From assembly GCA_012295275.1 (NCBI GenBank), contig CM022671.1, positions 10,421,237 to 10,485,236 of the forward strand: a stretch of 64,000 bases of DNA. The letters run 5' to 3'. The stretch is from Chrysomallon squamiferum (Eukaryota > Mollusca > Gastropoda > Neomphalida > Peltospiridae). How positions within the stretch are numbered: position 1 is the first letter of the stretch; the number at the start of each line of letters is the position of its first letter. The position numbers and the translations under genes are program-made. The notes under the pieces were generated by a model. It had not been told where the DNA came from, searched no databases, and worked only from the letters and a program-made list of their open reading frames with translations. Positions 13,351 through 27,797 of this stretch are shown piece by piece.

Positions 13351-13475
13351 AAATTTGACAGACGTGTTAGAGATCAGCTGCTCAATCTCTAACAGACTTG
13401 TCCATTAACTAAATCTGTTATAAATTGATTGATTTCATTTAGTTAATTTCTTCTTTTACCTGCTTTGTCAAATTT
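13351..13475 (+). other. Three-stem R-core motif, copy 3
   Basis: All three 10-bp stems intact: 13351-13360 with 13466-13475, 13365-13374 with 13385-13394, 13405-13414 with 13437-13446. Confidence 0.65.
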
Positions 13476-14619
13476 CCTTTTTCTTGGAGTGAATATAACT
13501 TTTAAAAATAATGAATTAAAATAATAAATAAAAATCAAATTAAATTGCATTTAAAATGACTTTGCTTTTTGTGAATCATTCACTGTTTCTGCCAATAGCC
13601 GAGCATTGTTTCCAATTACTGTAATGTTACACATTTATTCAGACATTTCTCATTAAATCATTCACATTCTTAAAGTTTTGTTTAACTCATAGTTAACTTA
13701 TCTTTTCAGATGTTTTGGAAATATAATGTAAACTAAGCAATAAAGAAAAAAACCATTCTGTAACATTAATTTTTGTTTAAAAGCCTCAATTAATCTTGTT
13801 TTTCAGGAGTATAGAGGTTAAGAAAATATAATCAAGTGAACTACTATATTTTTATTATTATTATTATTTAGCAATTCTTTTCTATAGTACATTAAATTTT
13901 GAAAATAGTGTAGAGAAATTGAAAATTGAAAATTACCGAAGTATGTAAGATTAAAATCTAAAAGGTAACAACAAATTAATAGACCTTATTTCGGATATTA
14001 GAAATTAGAAACCATTTTAACTCATAGTTCTCTTTCATGAAAAGAACTGCTGAAATGATTGCACTGATTTCATTGTTGAAGTAAGATTAAATATTTCTTC
14101 AGACTATTTCAATGTTGATATTAATCTGTGTATCAAGGGTTTGTTGTTAAGCGTAGTCTTCTAAACTGATTAAAATAGAAAATAATAAATAATAAATCTT
14201 ATTATTAAAAATGAATAAATAATAAAAGTTTAACTGCAGTAGGTAAGATTTAAAAAAATATATATATTATGATGGAAACAATCCACAAATGCAAATCAGA
14301 TTGAGTAAAATTTTCAACTAAAATATAAAAATCACTTAGCATTAATTTGAATGAGAGGGTATATTCATAGATAATTCAAGAAACTACTGAAAACAATGGT
14401 TTAAGCATGTATTACCATAAATACAATTTATCTAACTGGTACTAAGTCATTCTATTGTAATCTCAATATCACAATATGAACTAAGTAATAAAAAAAGGAT
14501 TAAATATTTCTTCAGTCTAATCAAGTTTCTATATTAATATATGCATCAAGGATTTGTTTAGCTTAGTTTTCTAAACTGACTAAAAGAGAAAATAATAAAT
14601 AATAAAATATATATTATTA

Positions 14620-14905
14620 AAATTAAATGCAAAATTCAAAAGAAAAAATAAAAAAAAAAAAAAAAAAAAAAAAAAATAATTTAGAAAAAATTTATTTCGG
14701 TCATTAAGATTTAAATGTATTACCATAAATACAAAAATAAATACAGAATGAAGGATTAAAATGCAAACATTCAAATCAGATTGAGCTAAATTTTAAAATA
14801 GAAAAAAAAAAAAAAAAAAAAAAAAAAATAAATAAATTAAAAAATTTTGAAGAAATGCAAAAATTCTAACATTGAAAAAAAAAAAAAAAAAAAAAAAAAA
14901 AATAG
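14620..14905. other. A-rich corrupted or expanded patch in R array
   Basis: Three long A runs separated by fragments of normal R words, out of register with the matching place in other units. Either an expansion hot spot or a consensus error, as at 6690-7440. Confidence 0.55.
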
Positions 14906-16161
14906 CATTCCTTTGAAACTACTGTTCTATTTACATATAATTCAAGAAACTACTGAAAACAATGGTTTAAGCATGTATTACCATAAATACAATTTATCTA
15001 ACTGGTACTAAGTCATTCTATTGTAATCTCAATATCACTATATGAATTAAGTAATAAAAAAAGGATTAAATATTTCTTCATTCTAATCAAGTGTCGATAT
15101 TAATATATGCATCAAGAATTTGTTAAGCTTAGTTTTCTAAACTGTCTAAAAGAGAAAATGAAAGGTTAACTGCCGTAGGTAAGATTTAAAAGAAAAAATA
15201 GTATGAAGGACATAATCCATACATTCAAATCAGATTGAGTTAAATTTTCAACAAAAATATAAAAATCAGCAATAATTTGAAACTATTGGTATGTTTATAA
15301 ATAATTCAAGAAACTACTGAAAACAATGGTTTAAGTATGTATTACCATAATTACAATTTATCTCAATATCACAATGTGAAGTAAGTAATAAAAAACAAAA
15401 TCTGTAACATTAATTTTTTTTTTTAAACATTCTTAATTAAGTTTATTTCTCAGGAGTCTAGAGCTTTAGAAATAATAAGCAGCTCAACTACTGTATTTTT
15501 ATTATTATTAATATTGCTGTTATTGTTAGCCATTTTGGTTTTATTCAAATCAAACTGTAGTACTTTAAAGTTTGAAAACTGTACACAAATTGTCAACTAA
15601 AAATTCTACTAGTAAGTAAGGTAAATATTTCTGATAAGATATTAAAAGCTAAAATGTAAGAACAAATTAATAGACCTTATTTTGGATATTAGAAATTAGG
15701 AACCATTTTAACTCATAGTTCTCTTTCATCAAAAGAACTGCTGAAATTATTGCACTGATTTCATTGTTGATGTAAGATTAAATATTTCATCAGACTATTT
15801 CAATGTTGATATTAATCTGTGTATCAAGGGTTTGTTGTTAAGCGTAGTCTTCTAAACTGATTAAAATAGAAAATAATATATAATAAATCATATTGTTAAA
15901 AATGAATAAATAATAAAAGTTTAACTGCAGTAGGTAAGATTTAAAAAAATATATATATTATGATGGAAACAATCCACAAATGCAAATCAGATTGAGTAAA
16001 ATTTTCAACTAAAATATAAAAATCACTTAGCATTAATTTGAATGAGAGGGTATATTCATAGATAATTCAAGAAACTACTGAAAACAATGGTTAAAGCATG
16101 TATTACCATAAATACAATTTATCTAACTGGTACTAAGTCATTCTATTGTAATCTCAATATC

Positions 16162-16361
16162 NNNNNNNNNNNNNNNNNNNNNNNNNNNNNNNNNNNNNNN
16201 NNNNNNNNNNNNNNNNNNNNNNNNNNNNNNNNNNNNNNNNNNNNNNNNNNNNNNNNNNNNNNNNNNNNNNNNNNNNNNNNNNNNNNNNNNNNNNNNNNNN
16301 NNNNNNNNNNNNNNNNNNNNNNNNNNNNNNNNNNNNNNNNNNNNNNNNNNNNNNNNNNNNN
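16162..16361. other. Assembly gap (200 N)
   Basis: Exactly 200 N. The flanks (ending AATATC, resuming GCTTAG) are colinear with intact R units, where the same two words are about 90 bp apart (3910-3999; 8725-8813), so the missing sequence is probably one short piece of R. Confidence 0.95.
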
Positions 16362-17380
16362 GCTTAGTCTTCTAAGCTGACTAAATGAGAAAATAATAAA
16401 TAATAAAACATATATTATTAAAAATAAATTATAAAAATTTAGTCACAGTCATTAAGATTTACAAAAAAAATACAGTATGAAGGAAACAATGCAAATATTA
16501 AAATCAGACTGAGCTACAGTTTGAACAAAAAAAAAATCAACTTCCATTGCTTTGAAACTGCTGTTATATTTATATATCATTCAAGAAACTACTCGAAATA
16601 ATACATCAAATATGTATTATTATGATTACAGTTTATCAGATCCTATGACATTCTAGCATAAACTCAAAAACAACACTTACTTTTCACTACCAGAAAGGAG
16701 AAATGACAAGCAGGGATATTATAAATTTAAAAATATAAAATAATGACATCAGTAATATTGCACTGCCCGTGATATTATTGATATATTGGTAATGATCTCA
16801 AATTTGACAGATGTGTTAGAGATCACCTGCCAATCTCTAACAGACTTGTCCATTAACTAAATCTGTTATAAATTCATTGATTTCTTATAGTTAATTTCTT
16901 CTTTTACCTGCTTTGTGACATTTCCTTTTTTCTTGGTGTGGATATTTATTTAAAAAATAATGAGTTAAAATAATAAATAAGAATCAAATCAAATTGCATT
17001 TGAAATAACTTCATTTTTGTGAATCATTGACTGTTTCTGCCAATAGCTGAGCATTGTTTCCAATTGCTGTAATGTTACACATTTATTCAGACATTTCTGA
17101 TTAAATCATTCACATTCTTAAAGTTTTGTTTAACTCATAGTTAACTAATCTTTTCAGATTTTATGGAAATATAATTAAACTAAGTAATAAAAAAAACAAT
17201 TATTTTTTGTTTAAAAGTGACTAAAAGAGAAAAAAATAATGAAATATATATTATTAAGAATAAATAAATTATAAAAATTTACTAGAAGTAAACAAACAAA
17301 AACAAACCGCACCTTAAAAACAAACAAATTCAAACCAAAATTTAAATAGAAAGTAAATAAAAAGCAAACCCTCAAAAACA
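16362..17380 (+). repeat. R-family copy, second subtype
   Basis: Starts at the AAGCTTAG-type phrase and carries the R core. Subtype differences: P2 loop CACCTGCCA, TTGTGACATTTCC in place of TTGTCAAATTTCC, and no long poly(A). Its right side passes into A/C-rich minisatellite near 17280-17380. Confidence 0.75.
16800..16923 (+). other. Three-stem R-core motif, copy 4
   Basis: P2 perfect with a changed loop; P1 8/10 (TGTGACATTT partner) and P3 8/10. Confidence 0.5.
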
Positions 17381-18620
17381 TATCAGCTTGATTCACTGTA
17401 ATTGAGTTTGTAGACAGTTAAATAACACCAACAAATAAAAAATAAATAAAAACAAACCCAAAACACAATTGCGTTTGTAGACAGTTAAATAATAGTAAGA
17501 AATACTCAAAGCAAATAAAAAATAAAATAACAAAAACAAACCCAAAATACATAACAGCCTGAATAAGATAGTGCAATCCAGAGTGTGGACGATAAAATAA
17601 CAGTCATATACTAAAGCAAATAAACAAAAATGAAAAATAAAAAGAAGCCTGAATCAGATACTATTATCAAGTGTGTAGACAATAAGAAACAACAATAAGA
17701 TGATAAATAAATAAATAAAATAAATAGAAACAAGTTAAAAAACAAAATATAGTAATCAAAAAACAAATGCCAAAAACTTAATAGACTGTATCAGATACTG
17801 TTATACTATGTGTAGGCAATAAAAACAAAAACAAACAAAATTAATAGATAAAAAAGGAACACAAAAGTGTAAAAACATAACGGCCTGAATCAGATACTGT
17901 AATTTAATATAGACTAAAAAAAATAAAAATAAAAACAATAACAGCAAATAAACAGGAAAATAAAAGAAAGGCGAAAATAAATTTATAAAAAGGCATATAA
18001 AAAAAAAAACAATCACTGCCGCACCAAAGAAAAAATTTAAAAATTTAAGAAAACAATTAAAATAATAATAACCTGAATCAGATATTTTTATGCAAGGTGT
18101 AGACAATAAAAAGAAGCATGTTATTTGTACTACTAGGGTGGGTGGAAATGATGTAACTTAACAAACAGCCTGAAATCTTACTGTAAAGATGGTGTAATCA
18201 AGTGTGTAGACAATAAAATAAAAAAGAGAAAATATAAAAGTAATATATCAATTAAAATTAAAATTAAAAAACTAACCGAAAAGACAGAGCAAAGAGCCTG
18301 AATCAGATACTGTTATTTAACGTCTGGACAATAATAATAATAAAACATACTGAAAGCAAGTTAATAAACAAACCACATGATTTAGATACTACAAAACAAC
18401 CCGAATGTCTTACTGTTATAACATAAACTAATATAATCTGCTTAGATCAAATAAGCTATCATGTGTGCACATGTGTATATGAAAACAAACAGAACTGAAA
18501 AGCCTGAATCAGATACTACAATCCAGTGTTTAGACAATAAAAATAAATACTAAAAGCAATTGATAGAAAAAACTCAGAAAAAGTAAATAAATTGTAAACC
18601 AAAATGCCTGAATCAGACAA
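17380..18620 (-). repeat. Diverged GCCTGAATCAGATAC minisatellite
   Basis: Repeating anchors GCCTGAATCAGATACTG and (C/A)AGTGTGTAGACAATAA separated by A/C-rich spacers of variable length. The stretch from about 17571 to 18480 is repeated at about 21704-22620. The reverse strand reads as Phe/Leu-rich open frames containing 'SDSG', which is a translation artefact of the anchor. Confidence 0.75.
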
Positions 18621-20230
18621 ACAACAATAGTTTAAATATGTATTACCATAATTACAATTTATCAAAACTGATACAAAGACATTATATCGTAATCTCAATA
18701 TCATAATGTGAACTAAGTAAGAGAAAAGAAAACAATTCTGTAACATTAATTTTTGTTTACAAACCTCATAATTAAGTTTATTTATCTGTAACATACAGCT
18801 TTGGAAATTATAATCAACCGAACTATTACATTATTACTAATGTTGTTATTAATGTTCTTGTTATTTTTGTAGCCATTTTTTAAATTATTATTCGAATGAA
18901 ACTGTAAATTTTCAAAACAGTATACAGAAATAGAAAATTAAAAATTATAAAACTATGTAACATATATATCTCTCACAGATTAAAATCTAAAATGTAAGAA
19001 AAAATAATAAAAATAACAACATTAGAAAGCTCATTCAGGATAATAGAAGTTTGAACCCGATTTAACTGATAGTTCTCTTTAATCAAAAGAACTGCTGAAA
19101 TCATTGCACTAATTTCATTATTCAAGTAAGATTAAATATTTCTTCATACTAATCCAGTGTCGATATTAATCCGTGCAACAAGCATTTGTTGTTGAGCTTA
19201 GTCTTCTAAACTGACTAAAAGACAAAATAGTAAATAATAAAACAGATATTGTTAAAAATAAATTATAAAAATGTACTCACAGTCATTAAGATTCTAAAAA
19301 AAATACAGTAAGAAGGAAACAATGCAACGCTTCTAATCAGACTGAGTTACATTTTGAACAAAACAGAAAATCAATTAGCATTGCTTTGAAACTACTGTTA
19401 TATTTATATATAATTCAAGAAACTACTCGAAATAATACATCAAGTATGTTTTATTATGATTACAGTTTATCAGATCCTATGACATTCTATCATAAACTCA
19501 AAAACAACACTTACTTTTCACTACCAGAAAGGAGAAATGACAAGCAGGGATATTATAAATTTAAAAATATAAAATAATGACATCAGTAATATTGCACTGC
19601 CCGTGATATTATTGATATATTGGTGATGATCTCAAATTTGACAGACGTGTTAGAGATCACCTGCCAATCTCTAACAGACTTGTCCATTAACTAAATCTGT
19701 TATAAATTCATTGATTTCTTATAGTTAATTTCTTCTTTTACCTGCTTTGTGACATTTCCTTTTTTCTTGGTGTGGATATTTATTTAAAAAATAATGAGTT
19801 AAAATAATAAATAAGAATCAAATAAATTGCATTTGAAATAACTTCATTTTTGTGAATCATTGACTGTTTCTGCCAATAGCTGAGCATTGTTTCCAATTGC
19901 TGTAATGTTACACATTTATTCAGACATTTCTGATTAAATCATTCACATTCTTGAAGTTTTGTTTAACTCATAGTTAACTAATCTTTTCAGATTTTATGGA
20001 AATATAATTAAACTAAGTAATAAAAAAAAACAATTATTTTTGTTTAAAAGTGACTAAAAGAGAAAAAATAATGAAATATATATTATTAAGAATAAATAAA
20101 TTATAAAAATTTACTAGAAGTAAACAAACAAAAACAAACCGCACCTTAAAAACAAACAAATTCAAACCAAAATTTAAATAGAAAGTAAATAAAAAAGCAA
20201 ACCCTCAAAAACATATCAGCTTGATTCACT
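18620..20230 (+). repeat. R-family copy
   Basis: R unit including the core; 16500-17570 and 19330-20400 match with a shift of about 2.83 kb, including the junction into the minisatellite. This shows that R and minisatellite were duplicated together. Confidence 0.75.
19634..19757 (+). other. Three-stem R-core motif, copy 5
   Basis: P2 intact, P1 and P3 weakened as in copy 4. Confidence 0.5.
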
Positions 20231-22460
20231 GTAATTGAGTTTGTAGACAGTTAAATAATACCAACAAATAAAAATAAAAATAAACCCAAAACACAATTGC
20301 GTTTGTAGACAGTTAAATAATAGTAAGAAATAATAAAAAGCAAATAAAAATAAAATAATAAAAACAAATCCAAAATACATAACAGCCTGAATAAGATACC
20401 CTGAGAAAACACTAACTTAGACGTACAAAAAAACACCACAAAAACCCATAAAATTAGCAAATGCACAAATCACATACTGTTGTCCAATATGCAGCCAATA
20501 GAAACAGCTACAGATACTAAAAAGCTAGCAAATAATAAAACAAACTCAAAATACATAACAACCTGAATTAGATACTTGATCCAATCTGTAGACAATAAAC
20601 AAGAGCTACCAAAAGCAAATTACACCCAAGAAGATCAAATTAGTAAAACAATAAATAAATAAATAAATTACAGCCTGAATGACATGCCCAGTGTATAGAT
20701 AATAAAATATATTAATTTATTCCAATTGGATAAAAAAAATGAAAATAAAAAGATAAAAAAAAAATAATTTTGTTTAAAAGCAAACAAACACAACAAAAAT
20801 AAATATATAAAAACAATAATAAAATGAAATATAAGCCCACTAAAATATAACAACAAACAGCCTTAATCAGATAATACAATCCAGTGTGTAAACAATAAAA
20901 TATACTGACTACAAATATTTTTTTTAAAACTCAGGAGAAAGCCTGAATCAGACAATAAAACAACCAGATTTCACAACTAAACAAAAGAAACAAGAAACAA
21001 ACAAAACCTGGATTCCTAATTCAGTACTATTGTAGACAATGAAAAACAGATACAAATAGAAAACAAAACTAAAAAACAAACTCCCACCAATGAAAAGGGA
21101 AAAGCCTGAATCTCATATTGTTAACAATGTGTAGACAATGAAAAAGAACAGATACCAAAATGAAAATACAAAAACAAAACATATAAAGAAAAAGAAAACT
21201 GAAAAAACAACACCCCCAAATATGTAATCAAATGCCTCAATCACATATTAACAATGTGTAGACAATAATTTGTTTTAAATATTACAAGTAAACCAAAAAA
21301 TAACACATAAAACAAACTCCAAAAAGACCATTAAAAAATACAACCTGAATCCCTAATTCCATTCTATTTTGCAATATGTAGTCAATGAAAAGGAAAACAA
21401 TGAGATAGTAAAAGAAAGTTAGAAAAGGAAACAAAAACAAATCAAAAATTAAAATCTGAGAGTAAAAGACAACATACTAAAAGAGAATGAAATAAACAAA
21501 CTAAAACTAGAAAAAACCTCCCATTATCCCCAAAAAGCATGAATCACATACTGTTATCCAGTGTATAAACAATAAAATTTGTTTAAAAATCATTAATAAA
21601 AAAAAAAATTAATAAAAAGGTAAAAAACACACCAAGAAAACTAAAATATAAAAAAAAAAAAAAGAAAACCCCAAAATGTAACAAAAAAAGCTTGAATCCG
21701 ATAGTGTAATCCAGAGTGTGGACGATAAAATAACAGTCATATACTAAAGCAAATAAACAAAAATGAAAAGTAAAAAAGAAGCCTGAATCAGATACTATTA
21801 TCAAGTGTGTTGACAATAAGAAACAACAATAAGATGATAAATAAATAAATAAAATAAATAGAAACAAGTTAAAAAACAAAATATAGTAATCAAAAACAAA
21901 TGCCAAAAACTTAATAGACTGTATCAGTTACTGTTATACTATGTGTAGGCAATAAAACAAAAAACAAACAAAATAAATACATAAAAAAGGAACACAAAAG
22001 TTTAAAAACATAACGGCCTGAATCAGATACTGTAATTTAATATAGACTATAAAAAAAAAAAAAAAACAAACAATAAAAAGCAAATAAACAGGAAAATAAA
22101 AAAAAAGGTGAAAATAAATTTATAAAAAGACATGAAAAAACAAACACAATCACTGCCCCACCAAACAAAAAAAAAAAAAAAAAAAAAAAATAATAATAAC
22201 CTGAATCAGATATTGTTATGCAATGTGTAGACAATAAAAAATAGCATATTATTTGTACTACTGGGGTGAGTGGAAATGATGCAACTTAACAAACAGCCTG
22301 AAATCTTACTGTAAAGATGGTGTAATCAAGTGTGTAGACAATAAAATAAAAAAGAGAATTGATTATAAAAGTAATATATAAATTAAAATTAAAATTAAAA
22401 AACTAACCCAGAAGACAGAGCAAAGAGCCTGAATCAGATACTGTTATTTAACATCTGGAC

Positions 22461-22496
<36 letters not shown>

Positions 22497-22640
22497 CATA
22501 CTGAAAGCAAGTTAATAAACAAACCACATGATTCAGATACTACAAAACAACCCGAATGTCTTACTGTTATAACATAAACTAATATAATCTGCTTAGATCA
22601 AATAAGCTATCATGTATGCACATGTGTATATGAAAACAAT
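20230..22640 (-). repeat. Diverged GCCTGAATCAGATAC minisatellite
   Basis: Same unit as 17380-18620 plus about 1.3 kb extra (20400-21700). Holds a (TAA)n run near 22460-22495. No gene seen. Confidence 0.75.
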
Positions 22641-23640
22641 CATATAACAAATAAAACACATATTATTAAAAATAAATTATAAAAATTTAGTCCACAGTCA
22701 TTAAGATTCTAAAAAAAATACAGTAAGAAGGAAACAATGCAACACTTCTAATCAGCCTGAGTTATATTTTGAACAAAACAGAAAATCAATTAGCATTGCT
22801 TTGAAACTACTGTTATATTTACATATAATTCAAGAAACTACTCGAAATAATACATCAAGTATGTATTATTATGATTACAGTTTATCAGATCCTATGACAT
22901 TCTATCATAATCTGAAAAACAACACCTAATTTTCACTACCAGAAAGGAGAAATGACAAGCAGGGATATTATAAATTTAAAAATATAAAATAATGACATCA
23001 GTAATATTGCACTGCCCGTGATATTATTGATATATTGGTAATGATCTCAAATTTGACAGACGTGTTAGAGATCACCTGCCAATCTCTAACAGACTTGTCC
23101 ATTAACTAAATCTGTTATAAATTCATTGATTTCTTATAGTTAATTTCTTCTTTTACCTGCTTTGTGACATTTCCTTTTTTTTTGGAGTGGATATTTATTT
23201 AAAAAATAATGAGTTAAAATAATAAATAAGAATCAAATCAAATTGCATTTGAAATAACTTCATTTTTATGAATCATTGACTGTTTCTGCCAATAGCTGAG
23301 CATTGTTTCCAATTGCTGTAATGTTACACATTTATTCAGACATTTCTGATTAAATCATTCACATTCTTGAAGTTTTGTTTAACTCATAGTTAACTAATCT
23401 TTTCAGATTTTTTGGAAATATAATTAAACTAAGTAATAAAAAAACAATTAATTTTGTTGAAAAGTGATTAAAAGAGAAAATAATAAATAACGAAATATAC
23501 ATTATTAAGAATAAATAAATTATAAAAATGTAGCCACAGTCATTAAGAATTAGAAAACAAAAAAGATAAGTAAAGAATTTTTTACTAGAAGTAAACAAAC
23601 AAAAACAAACCACACCCTAAAAACAAACAAATCCAAACCA
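22640..23640 (+). repeat. R-family copy
   Basis: Third R copy of the second subtype with the core at 23049-23172, again followed by the TAGAAGTAAACAAACAAAA junction into minisatellite. Confidence 0.75.
23049..23172 (+). other. Three-stem R-core motif, copy 6
   Basis: P2 perfect; P1 8/10, P3 8/10. Confidence 0.5.
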
Positions 23641-23915
23641 AAATTTAAATAGAAAGAAAATAAATTTATAAAAAGGCATATGAAAAAACAAACACAATCG
23701 CTAAAAATTAAACAAAAAATTAAAATAATAATAACCTGAATCAGATATTGTTATGCAATGTGTAAACATGGTGTAATCAAGTGTGTAGACAATACAATAA
23801 GATAGAGAATTGATTATAAAAGTAATATATAAATAAATTAAAATTAAAATTAAAAAACTAACCCAAACTACAGAGCAAAGAGCCTGAATTAGATACTGTT
23901 ATTTAATGTCTGGAC

Positions 23916-23951
<36 letters not shown>

Positions 23952-26900
23952 CATACTGAAAGCAAGTAAATAACCAAACAACAAAACAAACCACTTGATT
24001 CAGATACTACAAAACAACCTGAATGTCTTACTGTTATAACATGAACTAATATAATCTGCTTAGGTCAAATAAGCTATCATGTGTGCACATGTGTATATGA
24101 AAACAAACAGAACTGAATACTATAATCTAACAAAACAGTGCCATACTGTTATCAGCAGTGTGGATTTCTAAGAAAATAACCTAAAGTAGACACTATTATT
24201 CAGAGTATAGATACTTTATCAAAACAACTTAAATCAGATACAGCCATCATGTGTTCACATAAACTAATGAAATAACCTAAATGAGATAACATTAAATCAT
24301 CTGATGATAATCTAATAAAATAATGTAGTCAGAGTCTAACAAAATATAAACATTGATAATGGTGTCAAACTTGTCGATAATCCAACAAATACAAATAAGA
24401 TCCTGTTGTCGAGTTGAAGATAATCTGACAATAGTCTGAATCTGATTCTGTTATGTTGTGTCTTGATAATCCAACAAAATAATCACCAGCTACATCTAGA
24501 GTGGAATGTCAGAAAAATCACCTAAACTAGGTACTGCTATACAGTTAGAAGAAATCAATGAAAGCAACCTATATCACACATTTAAAACATATTATATTTA
24601 CACATAATCTAAGAAACACCAGTTTAAATCAAACATTGCTGTGAAATATATAGACACGATTATCTAATGTTGATAATTGTCTAATAACAAATTTAAAAAA
24701 ATAATAATACTAATGATAAAAATAATAAATCCTGCCTAAAAACATAACAACAAAAAGCCTGAATCAGATAGAAAACAAAAACAGCAACAATAAGATACTA
24801 AAACCAAACCAAAAAAAAAAAACAAAAACAATGATAATAATAATAAAACAAAATAAAATAAAATCAACAAAATATTAACAACAAAAAACACCTCAACAAA
24901 AATAAATAATAAATAATAACAGCCTGAATCAACTTTAATTCATTGTGTAGACAATAAAACAAAAAACTACAAAACAAACAAAAAAAAGATAATATAAAGA
25001 TAAACGACAGTAAGTTACTACAAGTAAAACAAACAAAAACAAACAAAAAAAAATAAAAAACCCAAATAAGATTCAGACCTAATGACATACTATAATCCAG
25101 GGTGGAGACAAAAAAAAAAAGTCTAAATATATAAAACAAACCCCAAAATGTAACAAATAGCCTGAATTAGATATTGTAGTACAGTGTGTGAGACAATAAT
25201 AATAATAAAAAAAAAAAAACAGATGCAAAAACAAATAATAAAAACAAAACCAAAAAATAAAATAAAAATCAGTAAATAAATAAAAACCAAAAAAGCTATC
25301 ATCAGATATGTAATCCAGTGTCTAAACAAAAACCCACAAAAAAAAAAAAAAAAAAAAACCCCAACAAACAATAGATACCAAAAGCAAACAAAAACAAAAA
25401 TATAAATAATAAAACAAAAAGTCTGAAGCAGATACTGTTATTCACTGTGTAACCAATTAAAAAAACAACATACTGAAAGCAAGTAAATAAACAAACAACA
25501 AAACAAACAGCCTGATTCAGATACTACAAAACAACCTGAATGACTTACTGTTATAACATGAAATAATATAATCCACTTAAGTCAAATAATTTATTACGTC
25601 TATAGATAATCTAAGACAATGATCTGATTCAGATATAGTTATCTTTAAAAAAAAACCAACATGAATTGGATACTTTTATCATGTGTTTAGATAATCCAAC
25701 AAAAGACCTGTTACGCACTGTTTAGATGAAAGCAATCAAACTGAATTGGATAATGTTATTATCTTAATAATCCAACACAACAGTGCCATACTGTTATCAG
25801 TAGTGTAGTTTTCTAAGAAAATAACCTAACATAGACACTATCATTCAGTGTGTAGATAATTTATCCACACAAATCAGCTATCATGTGTACACTTAAATCA
25901 AATAGAGCTATCATGTGTGCACATAACCTAATGAGATAGTGTTATCTAGTCTGAAGATAATCTAATGAAATAATGTGCACATAATCTAACAAAACATCAA
26001 ACTAAAAAATGGTGCATTAAATAAAAAAGCTAATCAAAACAATAACAAAAAAAAGGAAAACAAAAACAAAAACAGACATAGAAAAAAAGAGACAAAAAAC
26101 CATTAAAAATTAAACTTCAAAAGTCTGAATTGGTTATTGTAATCCAATATGTAGACAGTGGTAAACAACAATAAGTTACTGTTATCTAGTGTAGATAATA
26201 AACAGCATAATAAGTAAACAAAAAACAATTAAAAAAAATCAAAACATCACAAAAGCCTGAAACAGTTAGTTATCTAATGTGTAGACAATAAAATAATAAT
26301 AATTAAAAAAAAACAGATACTAAGAGAAAAAATTAAATAAATAAAAAATATATAATAACAAAAAAACTTAATCAGATATTGTAATCAAGTGTGCAGATAA
26401 AAAAAAAAACCTAGATATTATAGGCAAAAGTGAAACAACAACAAAAAATAAATATATAAAACTAATAATAAAAACATTTAAAATAATAAACCCACTTAAA
26501 ATATATGAATCAGATGCTACAATCCAGTGTGTGACATGTACTAACTGCAAATAATAAAAAAAAAATCATAAACAAATCCAAATAAATATCACACAAAGAA
26601 ATAACCTTAATCAGACAACCAGATATTACAAGTTTAAAAAACAACAAAAAATGAATCCCTAATTCCATACTATTACGCAGTATGTCAACAATTAAAAAGA
26701 TACTAAAAAAAACTAAGAAAGAAAAAAAATAGCCTGAATCAGATACCATAATTCAGTGTGTAGACAATTAAAAAAAAACAGATACTAAGAGAAAAAAAGT
26801 TAAAGTAAAAAAAAACTATCCCACTAAAAGGGGAAAAAATTAAATATATTAATAAATGCAATAAAATACAATGAATCACATATTGTTACCAGGTGTAAAC

Positions 26901-27112
26901 AATAAAAAAGAACCCCAGATATTACAAGTAAACCAAAAAATAACACAAAAAATCAACTGACCACCCCAAAACTACAACCTTCATCCCGAATTCCATACTA
27001 TTTTGCAATATGTAGACAATGAAAAAGAGTGATCAGATATAAAAAAAAAACAAAAAGAAAAGAAAAGAAAAGTAACAACCTGAATCAGATACCATATTCC
27101 AGTGTGTAGACA
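23640..27112 (-). repeat. Diverged GCCTGAATCAGATAC minisatellite
   Basis: Longest uninterrupted run of the minisatellite, with many anchor copies, strongly A/C-rich on the plus strand, and a (TAA)n tract near 23920-23950. It ends abruptly after CAGTGTGTAGACAG at about 27110 and resumes near 29222, so about 2.1 kb of other DNA lies between. Confidence 0.75.
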
Positions 27113-27253
27113 GTGTCTTCCCATCTGGTACAATTCCCAGTTCATATAATTCCCATTTCGTAGAAAAAACTCATCTACTGCAATACCTGATCACCTCTGT
27201 ATAGAATGAACTTGGCGTGTACATACATCTGGTTTCTTTCTAACATTCAGAGG

Positions 27254-27748
27254 TGGAGTGCATTGTTCCTAAATCAGTTATGTAACATCAAAGGAAAGCA
27301 GAATAAGCATTCACTTTTGTTTTAGATTTTTTTTCCTTTTTCATTATTATCATCATCATCTTCTTCCGTTACAAAACAATTTTACATCAATTTCATCTAT
27401 CTATTAAAAAAAAGAGAAAAAAAAGTGGCACAATGTTTTTTTTTGTTAATTCTCATGGCTTGCTTCTGTAAAAGAAAACGACAAAAATATTATAAATATA
27501 TAAATATATATTAGGAGCGCATTGTTCCTAAATCAGTTATGTAACATCAAAGGAAAGCAGAATAAGCATTCACTTTTGTTTTAGATTTTTCCTTTTTCAT
27601 TATTATCATCATCATCTTCTTCCTTCTCGTTATCATCATCATAATCATCATCATCAACATTATTATTATTATATTATTATTACTATTATTATTGTTGTTA
27701 TTATTATTATTATTGTTATTAGTATTCAGATTCTTCTTATTCTTATTC

Positions 27749-27797
<49 letters not shown>

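Larger units (their letters stand above)
2470..16161 (+). repeat. R-family tandem array (higher-order)
   Basis: Diverged units marked by the phrase AAGCTTAGTCTTCTAAACTG and its variants, near 2768, 3590, 4000, 5247, 5648, 6759, 7686, 8400, 8812, 10080, 10500, 12470, 12878, 14150 and 15840. Spacings of about 400, 800 and 1250 bp combine into a unit of about 4.07 kb (8.4-12.46 kb matches 12.47-16.1 kb with a shift of about 4067). Each large unit holds one conserved core with the three-stem motif and a poly(A) tract. There is no terminal inverted repeat, LTR or intact reading frame, so the family could be a satellite grown from a non-autonomous element. Confidence 0.8.

Noticed and set aside
2470-16161. 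CRISPR-like array
   Set aside because: Repeat lengths of hundreds to thousands of bp, no short direct repeats with unique spacers, and a eukaryotic context.
16087-16380. Open frame across gap 1
   Set aside because: Most of it is N.
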